Origin: CAJINA01 sp964636125
Lineage (GTDB): Bacteria > Desulfobacterota > Desulfobacteria > Desulfobacterales > CAJINA01
Reading direction: 5' to 3'
DNA length: 64,000 nucleotides
Assembly (NCBI GenBank): GCA_964636125.1
Contig: CAZWPX010000017.1
Span: 1 to 64,000 of the forward strand
This document shows, piece by piece, positions 38,357-47,110 of the stretch (position 1 is the first letter of the stretch; each line of letters opens with the position of its first letter). A program made the position numbers and the translations under genes. The notes beneath the pieces are model-generated. The model was not told the DNA's origin. It worked only from the letters and a program-made list of their open reading frames with translations, and made no database searches.

Positions 38357-39580
38357 CTAATTGTCCGGGCTATAGCTGACCAGCGCGGCTGTTTCGCCCA
38401 TGAGCTTATGTTCCTGGTATCGTTTAAGGGCAAAAGGCTTGAGAATCTCGGGACAGGTATTGGTGGCCATGAACCGGGACATGTACTTGCCCACTGCTGA
38501 GCAGGACTTAAAGCCAAAATAGCCCCAGCCGCAGTCCATGAAAAACCCCTCTATCTGGTTGTTGCCATCCATGATGGGGGCCATATCCGGGGTCATGTCC
38601 GCCAGGCCGCCCCAGATGCGCATGAACCGCACCCCCCGCAGGCAGGGCAGAAACTCTGACAGGGCTTCGGCCTGGTGCTTGATGTAATGGGCAGTATTCA
38701 AGGTAGTATAATTGGGCCACGGATCCATGTGGGCCCCGGTGGCGATCTCCCCTTTCAGGGTCTGGTTGGCATAAGCATGATAGGCACCGGAAGAAACCAC
38801 GTGGTTCAGCAACGGTTTCAAGGGCTGGGTCACCATGGCCTGGATGGTCAGAACCGAAATGGGCAGCTTGATACCCAAAAACCCGTGAATCAGGGCGGCC
38901 GAATAGCCACCCGCGGAAAGCAGGACCTGCTTAGTATGAATCACGCCTTTATCAGTAATTACAGAGGTGACCTTACCGTTCTGTGTACCGATACCGATAG
39001 CCTCGGTCTGCTGGTGGATTTCAACTCCTTTTTTAGCCGCCCCCTTGGCAAGACCCCAGACCACGGCATCATGACGGACAACACCGCCCGGCGGATGATA
39101 CATGGCACCGTGGACAGGAAAGGTTATGTCCTCGGAAATATTCAAAGCCGGGACCAGTTCTTTGGCTTCTTTGGCATCAATTAGATGGGATTCCACACCG
39201 TGGAACTGGGCGGTGGCAATGTTCATCCGGGCGGCTTTCATGGCCGCCTCGGAATGCATGAGATTGAGATTCCCGCAATTGTTAAACATTAAATTGTAAT
39301 CCAGCTCCCTGGTCAAAACCGGCCAAAGATCCAGCGCCTCCTTATAGAGCGGTACGTTGTGGCTGGTCCGCTGGTTGGCCCTCACGATGGCTGTGTTCCG
39401 GCCGGCCCCCCCGTATCCGATGTAATTCTTCTCGATAATCGCCACATCGGTGATGCCGTAATCTCTGGCCAGGAAATAGGCCGTTGCCAGACTGTGCAGT
39501 CCACCGCCGATGATCACCACGTCATAACTTGATTTGAGCCCGGTCTGCTTGCCCCACATGGGTTTGGTTTTGAACAGCAT
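38357..39580 (-). CDS. soxB: Sarcosine oxidase beta subunit (SoxB)
   Basis: A 407-residue SoxB with the FAD motif VVIIGGGLHSLATAYFLA, characteristic of heterotetrameric rather than monomeric sarcosine oxidase, and the typical NTAIVRANQRT, GGVVRHDAVVWGLAKGA and FFMDCGWGYFGFKSC blocks. The catalytic subunit oxidises sarcosine at FAD and passes electrons to FMN. In the aerobic enzyme FMN reacts with O2; this operon encodes EtfAB downstream, suggesting a dehydrogenase version. First gene of the operon. Confidence 0.93.
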   Translation of the reverse strand: MLFKTKPMWGKQTGLKSSYDVVIIGGGLHSLATAYFLARDYGITDVAIIEKNYIGYGGAGRNTAIVRANQRTSHNVPLYKEALDLWPVLTRELDYNLMFNNCGNLNLMHSEAAMKAARMNIATAQFHGVESHLIDAKEAKELVPALNISEDITFPVHGAMYHPPGGVVRHDAVVWGLAKGAAKKGVEIHQQTEAIGIGTQNGKVTSVITDKGVIHTKQVLLSAGGYSAALIHGFLGIKLPISVLTIQAMVTQPLKPLLNHVVSSGAYHAYANQTLKGEIATGAHMDPWPNYTTLNTAHYIKHQAEALSEFLPCLRGVRFMRIWGGLADMTPDMAPIMDGNNQIEGFFMDCGWGYFGFKSCSAVGKYMSRFMATNTCPEILKPFALKRYQEHKLMGETAALVSYSPDN

Positions 39581-39634
39581 GTGCTTTCTCTTATTGTTTG
39601 GATTTATAATGTGTTAGGGATGATTTCTATTTGA

Positions 39635-39663
39635 TCCATACGTGATGTAATGTTTTATGTCAA
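39635..39663 (-). promoter_or_regulatory. Candidate soxB promoter
   Basis: On the minus strand TTGACA (39663-39658), a 17-base spacer and TATGGA (39640-39635), 55 bases before the soxB start. The spacer contains CATTACATC, a copy of the motif shared with other control regions in the island. Confidence 0.45.
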
Positions 39664-39690
39664 CATATAAAAAGAAATTTGATTGTTTTT

Positions 39691-39732
39691 ATTACATTTT
39701 ATCTTGACATGAACGGATTAATAGACTAAAAA
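39691..39732 (+). promoter_or_regulatory. Candidate promoter and operator for RpiR copy 2
   Basis: ATTACATTTT (39691-39700) is followed by TTGACA (39704-39709), a 17-base spacer and TAAAAA (39727-39732). The element abuts the -35, so a bound regulator could control its own transcription. Confidence 0.45.
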
Positions 39733-39798
39733 TCAATTATTTTAATAAATTATAGTAATTTTACAATTACCTTTTCAGTATGCAAAAGGACCCGCGAC

Positions 39799-40671
39799 AT
39801 GACCAATACTTTACACCCGGTTATCTCCGAAATCACCAACAAGCTGGAATCCCTGACTCCGAAAGCCCAGACCCTGGGCAATTACATCATGCAGAATCCG
39901 GCCAAGGTGGTTTTCATGACGACTAAAGAACTGGCTGAAACCTGTGAAGTCTCCGAAGCTACGGTTGTCAGGTTTGTGGCCTCTATAGGGTATCAGGGAT
40001 ATAGTGATTTTCAACAGGCGCTAAAGGATTTTATCAACACCGGCATGTCCCTGCCGGAACGGGTTGACATGAAGGGCATCAAGGAACCCGGCGTGGACCG
40101 CCTGCACCGGGGGGTCCTGGAGGAACTCAACAACCTCAAGTACATGTACGAGACCATTGACGTTGAAACGATGAATCAGTTTGTCACCTATCTCGACGAA
40201 AGTGAAACCGTCTTTATTACCGGATCGCGATTGTCCTATACGTTTGCCTATTATCTGGGCTGGTCCCTGACGAAAATCAGAAAGGGAATCCACATCTTTA
40301 ACGGCAGCGATTCGACCACCATAGACTTTCTGACCAATGCTCCGCCAAACTCCCTGGTCTTTCTGACGGCCACCACCCGGTATCCCAACGAACTGATCAA
40401 GCTGAGCAAATTGGTTCGCCGGCTCGGCCACACACTCCTGGTATTGACCGACGCGTCGATCTCCCCGGTAATCCCGTTTGCCAATCTATCCCTGGTGGTT
40501 CCCTCGCGATCCATACCCTTCATCGGCAATGTCTCCAACATGCTGTGTGTAATTCAGTACATGGTGCAGGAATTAGCCTCCCGCAGGGGCGACGCCCTGC
40601 AAAAACACCAGGAGCAGTTGGAGCAGGTCTACATGGAAAATGATATTTTGTTTAACCTGATGTACCCGTAG
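39799..40671 (+). CDS. MurR/RpiR family transcriptional regulator, copy 2
   Basis: A 290-residue regulator with HTH_6 (TKELAETCEVSEATVVRFVAS) and a SIS domain (FITGSRLSYTFAYYLGWSL, then VFLTATTRYPNELIKL). It is clearly paralogous to the RpiR at 27639-28505 and ends with the same ENDILFN sequence. It is divergent from soxB, with both promoters inside the 218-base intergenic region that holds two TTACAT-type elements, so it is the likely regulator of the sox-etf operon. Its ligand may be a phosphosugar or a derivative. Confidence 0.93.
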   Translation: MTNTLHPVISEITNKLESLTPKAQTLGNYIMQNPAKVVFMTTKELAETCEVSEATVVRFVASIGYQGYSDFQQALKDFINTGMSLPERVDMKGIKEPGVDRLHRGVLEELNNLKYMYETIDVETMNQFVTYLDESETVFITGSRLSYTFAYYLGWSLTKIRKGIHIFNGSDSTTIDFLTNAPPNSLVFLTATTRYPNELIKLSKLVRRLGHTLLVLTDASISPVIPFANLSLVVPSRSIPFIGNVSNMLCVIQYMVQELASRRGDALQKHQEQLEQVYMENDILFNLMYP

Positions 40672-40725
40672 GCCTTTAAGATTATGGACATTGTGCCCAT
40701 CCACAAACAGCAACCTTTCTATCAT

Positions 40726-42408
40726 TCATGCTCCCAGCGCCTGCCGGCACTGTTCAATAAACGGCCCGGCCTGGGCTGAGTTCTCAAATCTCAGCAGATT
40801 GCCCAGCGCCCGGTGGTACTGTCCCAGATTCATCTGGCTCACCGCCAGACAGATACTGAGCTGCTCGTGGGCGGGGAAAAGATCAGCACCCTCAGCCAGA
40901 ATCCTGATGGAATCCGAATAGGCGCACTGGCGCTGCTTCTGCATTCCCAGCCCGAGGTAGGCGCGGGCATCCGGATGGTAGGCCAGGGCCTTTTTGTACA
41001 GGCTGGCTGCAGTCCGTTCCCGATCCGGTATCTGCTCATTTTTTGAATATTCCCCCTGATCAAAGGTCATTCCCAGCCTTGAGCAGAAATCGGCATGCAG
41101 CGGTGCCAGGTCAGGATCCTCCCGCAGATCAAGCGCCTCAACAAAGCCGGGCAGGCTTTCATAAAAAGACTTCCGCAGCCTTTTGCCGAAGTCCAGCACC
41201 AGGTCCTGCTCCAGTTCGGGGTCAGTTTCAAAGTAGAGGATATCTTCTATCCGCTCCAGCCAGATATTATCGTTGAGTCCGGTTTTTGCCAGGTAATCAC
41301 GGTACAATTGGGTCCCGGGAAAAATATCAAGCAAGTAGAAAATTGCGCTCAGGGGCTTAATGGCCCGGAGCAAGGCCACGTTTTTGTCGATGGTTTCCCA
41401 GGACTCCCCGGGGCACCCGTATATGAAATAGGCCCGGGTCATAATGCCGTATTGACTGGTCAATTCAAAAGCGCGCTGAATCTGGTCATCACTGGTTTTC
41501 TTGTTCAGAAAAGCCCGAATATCTTTATCCGCACTCTCAACCCCGTAGCTGATCTGGATACAGCCCGCCTTGCGCATCCATTTCAAGACCTGCTCATCGA
41601 CGGTATCCACCCTTGATATGGCGGCCCAGTTAAGGGACATATCCCGACGGATGATTTCCCGACAGACGTCCAGGACCAGTTGTCTCTTCAAGGTAAATGT
41701 GTCGTCGGAAAAAAAGAAAAACCGGGTTCCCCGGCGGTACAGCCGTTCCAGCCGGTCCACAAAATTTTGGGCGGAATGAAACCGGACTTTACGCTGCCAG
41801 AATTCAGGCGACCCGCAGAATGTGCAATTTCCAGGGCAGCCGCGAGTCAGGGCCAGATGCTGATAATTGAAATAACGGGCGGGGTCCGGCAAGGCATCGA
41901 GATTGTCTATGGGCGGCTCGGCTCCGGTGCGAACAACCTTTGCGCCCCGGCGATAGGCAATCCCCTTAATATCGTAAAAGGAACCGGCCGGTTCCTTCTT
42001 AAGGCGGTGCACAAGATTTGCAAACGACCGCTCGCCTTCACCGATGACGACAAAATCGATTTCCGGAAAATGGGTCAGAAAATGTTCCCAGAGCAAGCTG
42101 GCCCCAATACCCCCGAACACTGTCCGGATCTTTGGATCCACCTCCTTGACGATGCGGGCAACCTCGATGCCGCCCCACCGGTTGGCGTGCAGAATGGAAA
42201 GCCCGACCAGATCCGGCTGTTCGGAAACCAGGGCCCTGCGGATTGCCTCCGGGTTTCCCCGCAGGTCATGCCAGTTCAACACCCGCACAGCATGGCCCTG
42301 TTCCACAAGCACTGCGGCCACGTTGAATAAACCCATGGGGATCACTCCCGAGTCATCAACGTTGATACGGTCTTCCAGACAATATGGATAGATCAGCAGT
42401 ATTTTCAC
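40726..42408 (-). CDS. B12-binding domain radical SAM protein with C-terminal TPR-like region
   Basis: A 560-residue protein. The N-terminal cobalamin-binding Rossmann domain (residues 1-150; VVIGEGERSFANLV) is followed by the radical SAM domain with the cluster motif CPGNCTFC near residue 200 (Cys spacing 3 and 2). The C-terminal 130 residues look like TPR helices (TAASLYKKALAYHPDARAYLGLG). This is the BchE/methyltransferase-like class B architecture. Convergent with the RpiR gene. The substrate is unknown. A good ribosome binding site is not evident before the ATG. Confidence 0.88.
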   Translation of the reverse strand: MKILLIYPYCLEDRINVDDSGVIPMGLFNVAAVLVEQGHAVRVLNWHDLRGNPEAIRRALVSEQPDLVGLSILHANRWGGIEVARIVKEVDPKIRTVFGGIGASLLWEHFLTHFPEIDFVVIGEGERSFANLVHRLKKEPAGSFYDIKGIAYRRGAKVVRTGAEPPIDNLDALPDPARYFNYQHLALTRGCPGNCTFCGSPEFWQRKVRFHSAQNFVDRLERLYRRGTRFFFFSDDTFTLKRQLVLDVCREIIRRDMSLNWAAISRVDTVDEQVLKWMRKAGCIQISYGVESADKDIRAFLNKKTSDDQIQRAFELTSQYGIMTRAYFIYGCPGESWETIDKNVALLRAIKPLSAIFYLLDIFPGTQLYRDYLAKTGLNDNIWLERIEDILYFETDPELEQDLVLDFGKRLRKSFYESLPGFVEALDLREDPDLAPLHADFCSRLGMTFDQGEYSKNEQIPDRERTAASLYKKALAYHPDARAYLGLGMQKQRQCAYSDSIRILAEGADLFPAHEQLSICLAVSQMNLGQYHRALGNLLRFENSAQAGPFIEQCRQALGA

Positions 42409-42518
42409 AATGGGCGGATTTCCTTACCCTGTCCCGGTTTTAAAACGGGTTGAAGCTAGATATCACAATAACCAAACGGCGTAAATTCATTCTCGTCACC
42501 CCCGGCAACGGAATCGAA

Positions 42519-42555
42519 CATTGTTCTTGACAATGGAGATGTTAATGAATATTCT
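42519..42555 (+). promoter_or_regulatory. Candidate promoter of the Lrp regulator with overlapping palindrome
   Basis: TTGACA (42527-42532), a 17-base spacer and TATTCT (42550-42555), 25 bases before the start codon. A perfect inverted repeat CATTGT-N5-ACAATG (42519-42535) covers the -35, as expected of an autorepressed regulator gene. Confidence 0.55.
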
Positions 42556-42579
42556 TCTGAAGATATGGAGGTTATTAGA

Positions 42580-43032
42580 ATGATCGACGACACCAGCCTT
42601 AAAATTCTAAAGATTCTACAGGAAAAAGCCAGAATCCCGAATGTTGAAGTTGCCCGCCAGGTGGGCATGGCGCCTTCAGCCGTCCTGGAACGCATTCGCA
42701 AACTTGAGAAAAATGGCTATATCGACGGGTACGAGGTCCGCCTGAACCCAGAAAAATTCGGCCGCAGCCTGGTGGCCTTTGTGCAGGTCCAGGTGCAGGC
42801 GTCTGCTCTGGTGGACGACGTCGGAGAAATCCTGTCGGCCATTCCCGAAGTGCTGGAAGTCCACTTTGTCACCGGGGATGACAGTTACCTTGTCAAGCTG
42901 CGGGTTTCCGATGCATGCAGCCTGGGCATTGTGGTAAAAGAAAAGATTGCCAGTATCCCCAATGTCCGCTCAACCCATACCGCTATCGCCATGCACACAT
43001 TAAAAGAGACCTGGCGGATACCTGTAGAGTAA
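42580..43032 (+). CDS. Lrp/AsnC family transcriptional regulator
   Basis: A 150-residue regulator. The N-terminal winged HTH (ILQEKARIPNVEVARQVGMAP followed by SAVLERIRKLEKNGYI) is joined to a C-terminal RAM domain (about residues 65-150; VLEVHFVTGDDSYLVKLRV) that usually binds an amino acid. The ATG at 42580 has GGAGGT eight bases upstream and is preferred over the ATG at 42565. It precedes a diaminopimelate-decarboxylase-like gene by 66 bases, suggesting it senses a related amino acid. Confidence 0.93.
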   Translation: MIDDTSLKILKILQEKARIPNVEVARQVGMAPSAVLERIRKLEKNGYIDGYEVRLNPEKFGRSLVAFVQVQVQASALVDDVGEILSAIPEVLEVHFVTGDDSYLVKLRVSDACSLGIVVKEKIASIPNVRSTHTAIAMHTLKETWRIPVE

Positions 43033-43098
43033 ACAACACCCTGATTCGGCTGCGATGCATCCATCCCAGCCCTGAAATTTGCCCAAGGAGAAACCAAC

Positions 43099-44358
43099 AT
43101 GCCGATGTCACAGGATTTTCGTAATAGACTCACCCCCATACTGGATGAAATTGTAAACCACTTTGGGACCCCGTTTCACGTGTATGACGAAAAGGGGATT
43201 CGAGATACCGGCAGAGCCCTGAGCCGGGCCTTTGCCGGTATTGACGGTTTCCGTGAATATTTCGCCGTCAAAGCCCTTCCCAACCCGGCGATCCTGAAAA
43301 TAATGCAGGACCTTGGGTTTGGTTTCGACTGCAGTTCGATTGCCGAATTGATACAAAGCCGGGAATTGGGCGCACGCCCGGATGATATCATGTTTACCTC
43401 CAACAACACCAGCCAGGCTGACTTTCAAGCGGCCTTCGCCGACGGTGGTTGCATTGTTAACCTGGATGATGTCTCCCTGATTGACAAAATGCCGGTCATG
43501 CCGGAGTTGATCTGTTTTCGGTACAACCCTGGACCGGCCGTGGAAGGCAACGATATCATCGGCAACCCGGTGGAGGCCAAATACGGTATCAGCCATACAC
43601 AGGTTATCGATGCCTACCGCAAAGTCCGTGATATGGGAGCCAGGCGCTTTGGTCTACACACCATGATTGTTTCCAACGAACGCAATTATATCTACAAGGT
43701 AAAAACAACGCGTATGCTGCTGGACATTGTTGAGATGGTCCAGACCGAACTTGGTATCAGGTTTGACTTTGTCAATTTCGGCGGCGGGCTGGGCATCCCC
43801 TACTTCCCGGACGACACGCCCCTGGACCTTGCAGCCATGGCGGCCGAGATCACGGACCTGTTTGCGGCGTTTAAAACGCGCAACGGCTATGCCCCCGCAC
43901 TTCTGATGGAGAGCGGCCGCTACATGACCGGGCCCCACGGTGCACTGGTCGTCAAGGCCATTAACCGGAAGGAAATCTACCGCACATACGTGGGTGTGGA
44001 TGCCTGCATGACTGCCCTGATGCGGCCAGCCCTTTACGGCGCCTATCATCACATTAGCGTTCATGGCAAATCCGCCGCAAATGCCCCTGAAGTAGTGGAC
44101 GTTGTCGGCTCCCTGTGCGAAAACAATGATAAATTCGCGATTCAGCGTGAATTGCCCCACATATCGGATGGCGACACCCTGGTTATCCATGACACCGGAG
44201 CCCATGGTCTGGCCATGGGATTCAACTACAACGGCAAACTCAAGCCCAAAGAATTGCTCCTGCGCAGCGACGGCAGCGTTGAACTGATCCGCCGGGCAGA
44301 AACCATCGAGGACTATTTTACCACGTTGAACTTTGCGCCGGATACGCTGAAGCCATAG
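43099..44358 (+). CDS. Diaminopimelate decarboxylase-like PLP enzyme
   Basis: A 419-residue fold-type III PLP decarboxylase. The Schiff-base lysine is Lys58 in FAVKALPNP. Other blocks are FGFDCSSIAEL, FVNFGGGLGIPY (phosphate-binding glycine loop), ESGRYMTGPHG and GSLCENNDKFA, where canonical LysA has CESGD. The LysA segment GLHFHIGS is here GLHTMIVSN, so the substrate pocket differs and the enzyme may act on another diamino or basic acid. AAGGAG precedes the ATG. It may form a unit with the Lrp regulator. Confidence 0.85.
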   Translation: MPMSQDFRNRLTPILDEIVNHFGTPFHVYDEKGIRDTGRALSRAFAGIDGFREYFAVKALPNPAILKIMQDLGFGFDCSSIAELIQSRELGARPDDIMFTSNNTSQADFQAAFADGGCIVNLDDVSLIDKMPVMPELICFRYNPGPAVEGNDIIGNPVEAKYGISHTQVIDAYRKVRDMGARRFGLHTMIVSNERNYIYKVKTTRMLLDIVEMVQTELGIRFDFVNFGGGLGIPYFPDDTPLDLAAMAAEITDLFAAFKTRNGYAPALLMESGRYMTGPHGALVVKAINRKEIYRTYVGVDACMTALMRPALYGAYHHISVHGKSAANAPEVVDVVGSLCENNDKFAIQRELPHISDGDTLVIHDTGAHGLAMGFNYNGKLKPKELLLRSDGSVELIRRAETIEDYFTTLNFAPDTLKP

Positions 44359-44397
44359 GGCGGGAAAACCGAACCTGTTGTGTACTAACTGATAAGT

Positions 44398-44543
44398 TTG
44401 AAGTGACTAAAATGATCTAAAGTGCACCACGTAAGGCACTTGCTCCGCGACTCCTAAAGTTCTGGTGTCGCTGCGCTCCGCTGGTTTTATCCAATCAGTA
44501 GAATACCTTAATTTTAGATCACTTTAAATTTTAGTTCACTTCA
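44398..44543. repeat. MITE-like inverted-repeat element
   Basis: The 146-base unit is bounded by imperfect inverted arms: TGAAGTGACTAAAAT at 44399-44413 and the reverse complement of TGAAGTGAACTAAAAT at 44528-44543. Inside each arm lies a TGATCTAAA core. There is no coding capacity. Related TGATCTAAA/GATCACTTTA fragments occur at 55921-55930 and 61832-61842. Confidence 0.5.
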
Positions 44544-44624
44544 GACAATTGCATCAATCCGTATGGCATAGCCAATTATCTCTGACATGGCCCTGGGCCA
44601 GGTTTTATTCTGGAGCAGAATTAA

Positions 44625-46274
44625 ATGCCCGTAGACAACGACATCCAAGCGATCTTCTTCGACTTCGACGGCACCCTGACCACGCCCGGTGCCCTGGATT
44701 TTCCAAAAATTAAAGAAGCCATCGACTGCCCGGCCGAGATACCAATTCTGGAATTTATCGACAGCCTTGAGAGCCAGGCGGCCCAGCACTCGGCCCAGCA
44801 GATACTGGATACTTTCGAAATGGAAGCCGCGGCTTTGTCTGTCCCCGCCAGCGGTTGTGAAAAACTGCTGAAGCACCTGAAAAAAAGGGACTTTAAAATC
44901 GGCATCATCACTCGCAACAGCTTGAAAAGCGTCGCGAAAACCATTGAGAATTTTAACCAGACCACGCTGGATGATTTTGACATTATCGTGTCGCGGGACA
45001 CACCGGCAGCTGTGAAACCGGCCCCGGACGGCATCCTGCTGGCAGCCCGGGAACTGGATCTGCCGCCCGCACGGGTGGTAATGGTCGGGGATTACATTTT
45101 TGATTTGCAGGCCGGCCGGGCAGCGGGCACCCACACGGTTCTCATCGGCAGCGGACCGGTGCCTGATGATTGGGCTGGCGCATATGACTTTGCCATTGAT
45201 TCTTTGGGCCAGTTGCCAAAAATCATCAGCCTGGGAAAACCCATGCCCCCGGGGAAAATCCCCAATGATCTTCTGGGCGACTTGATTGCTGAAATCGAGT
45301 TCAACGACCCCTCCGTAATAATCGGACCCGGTGTCGGTGAAGATACCGCGGCCCTGGACATTGCCGGTGAGCAGGTGCTGGTGTTGAAATCCGACCCGAT
45401 TACATTTGTCACCCAGGATGCGGGCTACTATGCTGTCACCATCAATGCCAACGATATCGCCACCTCCGGGGCCCTCCCCCGCTGGATGCTGGCAACCCTG
45501 CTCTTCCCGCCCGGGGCAACCGTCCTGGAAATACGAGCCACCCTGCTCAAAATTCAACAAACCTGTGCACGCCTGGGCACAAGTCTCTGCGGCGGGCACA
45601 CAGAAATTACCGACGCGGTCACCAGACCCGTGGTAACCGGCATGATGGCCGGGACTGTAAAACACTCTGATCTTCTGGATAAGAAAAACCTGCATCCGGG
45701 TGACCGGATCCTGCTGACCAAGCAGGTGGCCGTGGAAGGCACTGCTATTCTGGCCCAGGAATTTGAAAAAGCGCTGTTGGACAGGGGGGTGAGCTCCCGG
45801 ACACTGACAGCCTGCCGCTGCTATTTGGACCGCCTGAGTATCCTGCCTGAGGCCCGGCTGGCTGCCCGGCACCCCGGAACAGTGGCCATGCATGACATCA
45901 CTGAAGGCGGCCTGGCCACTGCACTTTTGGAACTCAGCCAGTCAGCGGGATGCCGGATCAAGGCGGCCGTGGAGTGCATTCGGGTATCAAACCACACCCG
46001 GGAACTGTGCACGGCACTGGGATTGGACCCGTTGGGTCTGATCGGTTCGGGCAGCCTCCTCATCGCCTGCCGCCCGGACCATTACCGGAGTTTGCTGCAA
46101 AAGCTGGAAACAGCCGCCATCGAAGCGGCCTGTATCGGCGAAGTAATTGCCGGTGAGGCAGGTATCGAGGCCCTTGAAAATGGCAGGGCGTTCGCGTGGC
46201 CAGAATTTGAAGTGGATGAATTGGCCCGGTTGTTCCGGGCCGGTAACACGGCGGATGAAATGCTGCCGGGATGA
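44625..46274 (+). CDS. Fusion of HAD-like phosphatase and AIR-synthase-like (HypE/SelD/ThiL type) domain
   Basis: A 549-residue protein. Residues 1-210 form a HAD hydrolase: FFDFDGTLT (nucleophile Asp), IGIITRNS, KPAPDGI and VGDYIFDLQAG. Residues 230-540 form an AIR-synthase-related ATP-binding domain: GPGVGEDTAALDIA, NANDIATSGA, CGGHTEIT and HDITEGGLATALLE. The second half is closest in pattern to HypE-like proteins. AIR-synthase-fold enzymes activate an amide or phosphorylate a substrate with ATP; a HAD partner could remove a phosphate. GGAG lies 10 bases before the ATG. Role unknown. Confidence 0.85.
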   Translation: MPVDNDIQAIFFDFDGTLTTPGALDFPKIKEAIDCPAEIPILEFIDSLESQAAQHSAQQILDTFEMEAAALSVPASGCEKLLKHLKKRDFKIGIITRNSLKSVAKTIENFNQTTLDDFDIIVSRDTPAAVKPAPDGILLAARELDLPPARVVMVGDYIFDLQAGRAAGTHTVLIGSGPVPDDWAGAYDFAIDSLGQLPKIISLGKPMPPGKIPNDLLGDLIAEIEFNDPSVIIGPGVGEDTAALDIAGEQVLVLKSDPITFVTQDAGYYAVTINANDIATSGALPRWMLATLLFPPGATVLEIRATLLKIQQTCARLGTSLCGGHTEITDAVTRPVVTGMMAGTVKHSDLLDKKNLHPGDRILLTKQVAVEGTAILAQEFEKALLDRGVSSRTLTACRCYLDRLSILPEARLAARHPGTVAMHDITEGGLATALLELSQSAGCRIKAAVECIRVSNHTRELCTALGLDPLGLIGSGSLLIACRPDHYRSLLQKLETAAIEAACIGEVIAGEAGIEALENGRAFAWPEFEVDELARLFRAGNTADEMLPG

Positions 46275-46279
46275 CCGCC

Positions 46280-46909
46280 CTACCGCTTTTCAATCCCCCT
46301 GCTGAAAACTTCAAATGCGATCTTCAAGGTCTCTTTGAGGTAATCTTTTTCCTTGTTGAAAATTTTCTTGCTGGTCGTCCAGAGGATCACGCCGGAAAAA
46401 AGAGCCCAGAAAATATCCGCCATGGCCACGGGGTGGCGATCAATGAAAAGGTCCGCGTCAATCCCTTCTTCAAAAATCAGCGCAATCGCACCGATGGATT
46501 TGCGGGAAAGCTCTTCAATCTCTGACATGAGTTTGGGCGACAGGTTCTTCAGGGTTTCGCTGGACTGCAAGTGAAACATGTTAATCAGAATCAGCGGATC
46601 AAAGGCGTACACGTCGTACATGGCCTCTATGAGCGCGTCCATTTTCTGTTCGGGCGCAAGTTCCTCTTTGTTCACATGCTCAACGCGAATGTGGAGGTAC
46701 TGTAAAATACGCAGCGACAGTGACGCGTACAACTCCTCCTTGTTTTTAAAATACAGATAGAGGGTTCCCGGGCTGAGTTCAGCCTCGTGGGCAATGTCTT
46801 CCATGGTTGCCTTGTTGAACCCTTTTTCAGAGAAAACCCGTTTCGCCGCAACAATGATCTGCTGCCGCCGCCTTTCCTTTTCCCGTTCTTTTCTTTCCTG
46901 TATACCCAT
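46280..46909 (-). CDS. TetR family transcriptional regulator
   Basis: A 209-residue TetR/AcrR-type repressor with an N-terminal HTH (ATMEDIAHEAELSPGTLYLYFKNKEELYA, residues about 30-60) preceded by a basic stretch. The C-terminal ligand domain is helical and not diagnostic. It is downstream of an acyltransferase gene on the same strand. A palindrome TGAATGAAATTTCATTCA between the two genes resembles operators of TetR-type FadR regulators, so acyl-CoA sensing is plausible. Convergent with the HAD fusion gene, 5 bases apart. Confidence 0.92.
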   Translation of the reverse strand: MGIQERKEREKERRRQQIIVAAKRVFSEKGFNKATMEDIAHEAELSPGTLYLYFKNKEELYASLSLRILQYLHIRVEHVNKEELAPEQKMDALIEAMYDVYAFDPLILINMFHLQSSETLKNLSPKLMSEIEELSRKSIGAIALIFEEGIDADLFIDRHPVAMADIFWALFSGVILWTTSKKIFNKEKDYLKETLKIAFEVFSRGIEKR

Positions 46910-46967
46910 TGGTTTGTATTTCCTGAATTTTATTTATTTGCAAAATATCACTCTAAATTATTTTTTG

Positions 46968-46996
46968 AATATAATTAATATCTATAATTTGGTCAA
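46968..46996 (-). promoter_or_regulatory. Candidate TetR gene promoter
   Basis: On the minus strand TTGACC (46996-46991), a 17-base spacer and TATATT (46973-46968), about 60 bases before the start codon. A good match to sigma-70 consensus. Confidence 0.6.
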
Positions 46997-47110
46997 GTGA
47001 ATAATTTTAAGCCAGTGTAAATAAAGTATAATTCTATGGGAAGGGGAGAGGGAACCCACCGGTTTCAACTGATGGGGAAAATAGGCATGGTGCCAAAAAT
47101 GTCAATCCAT

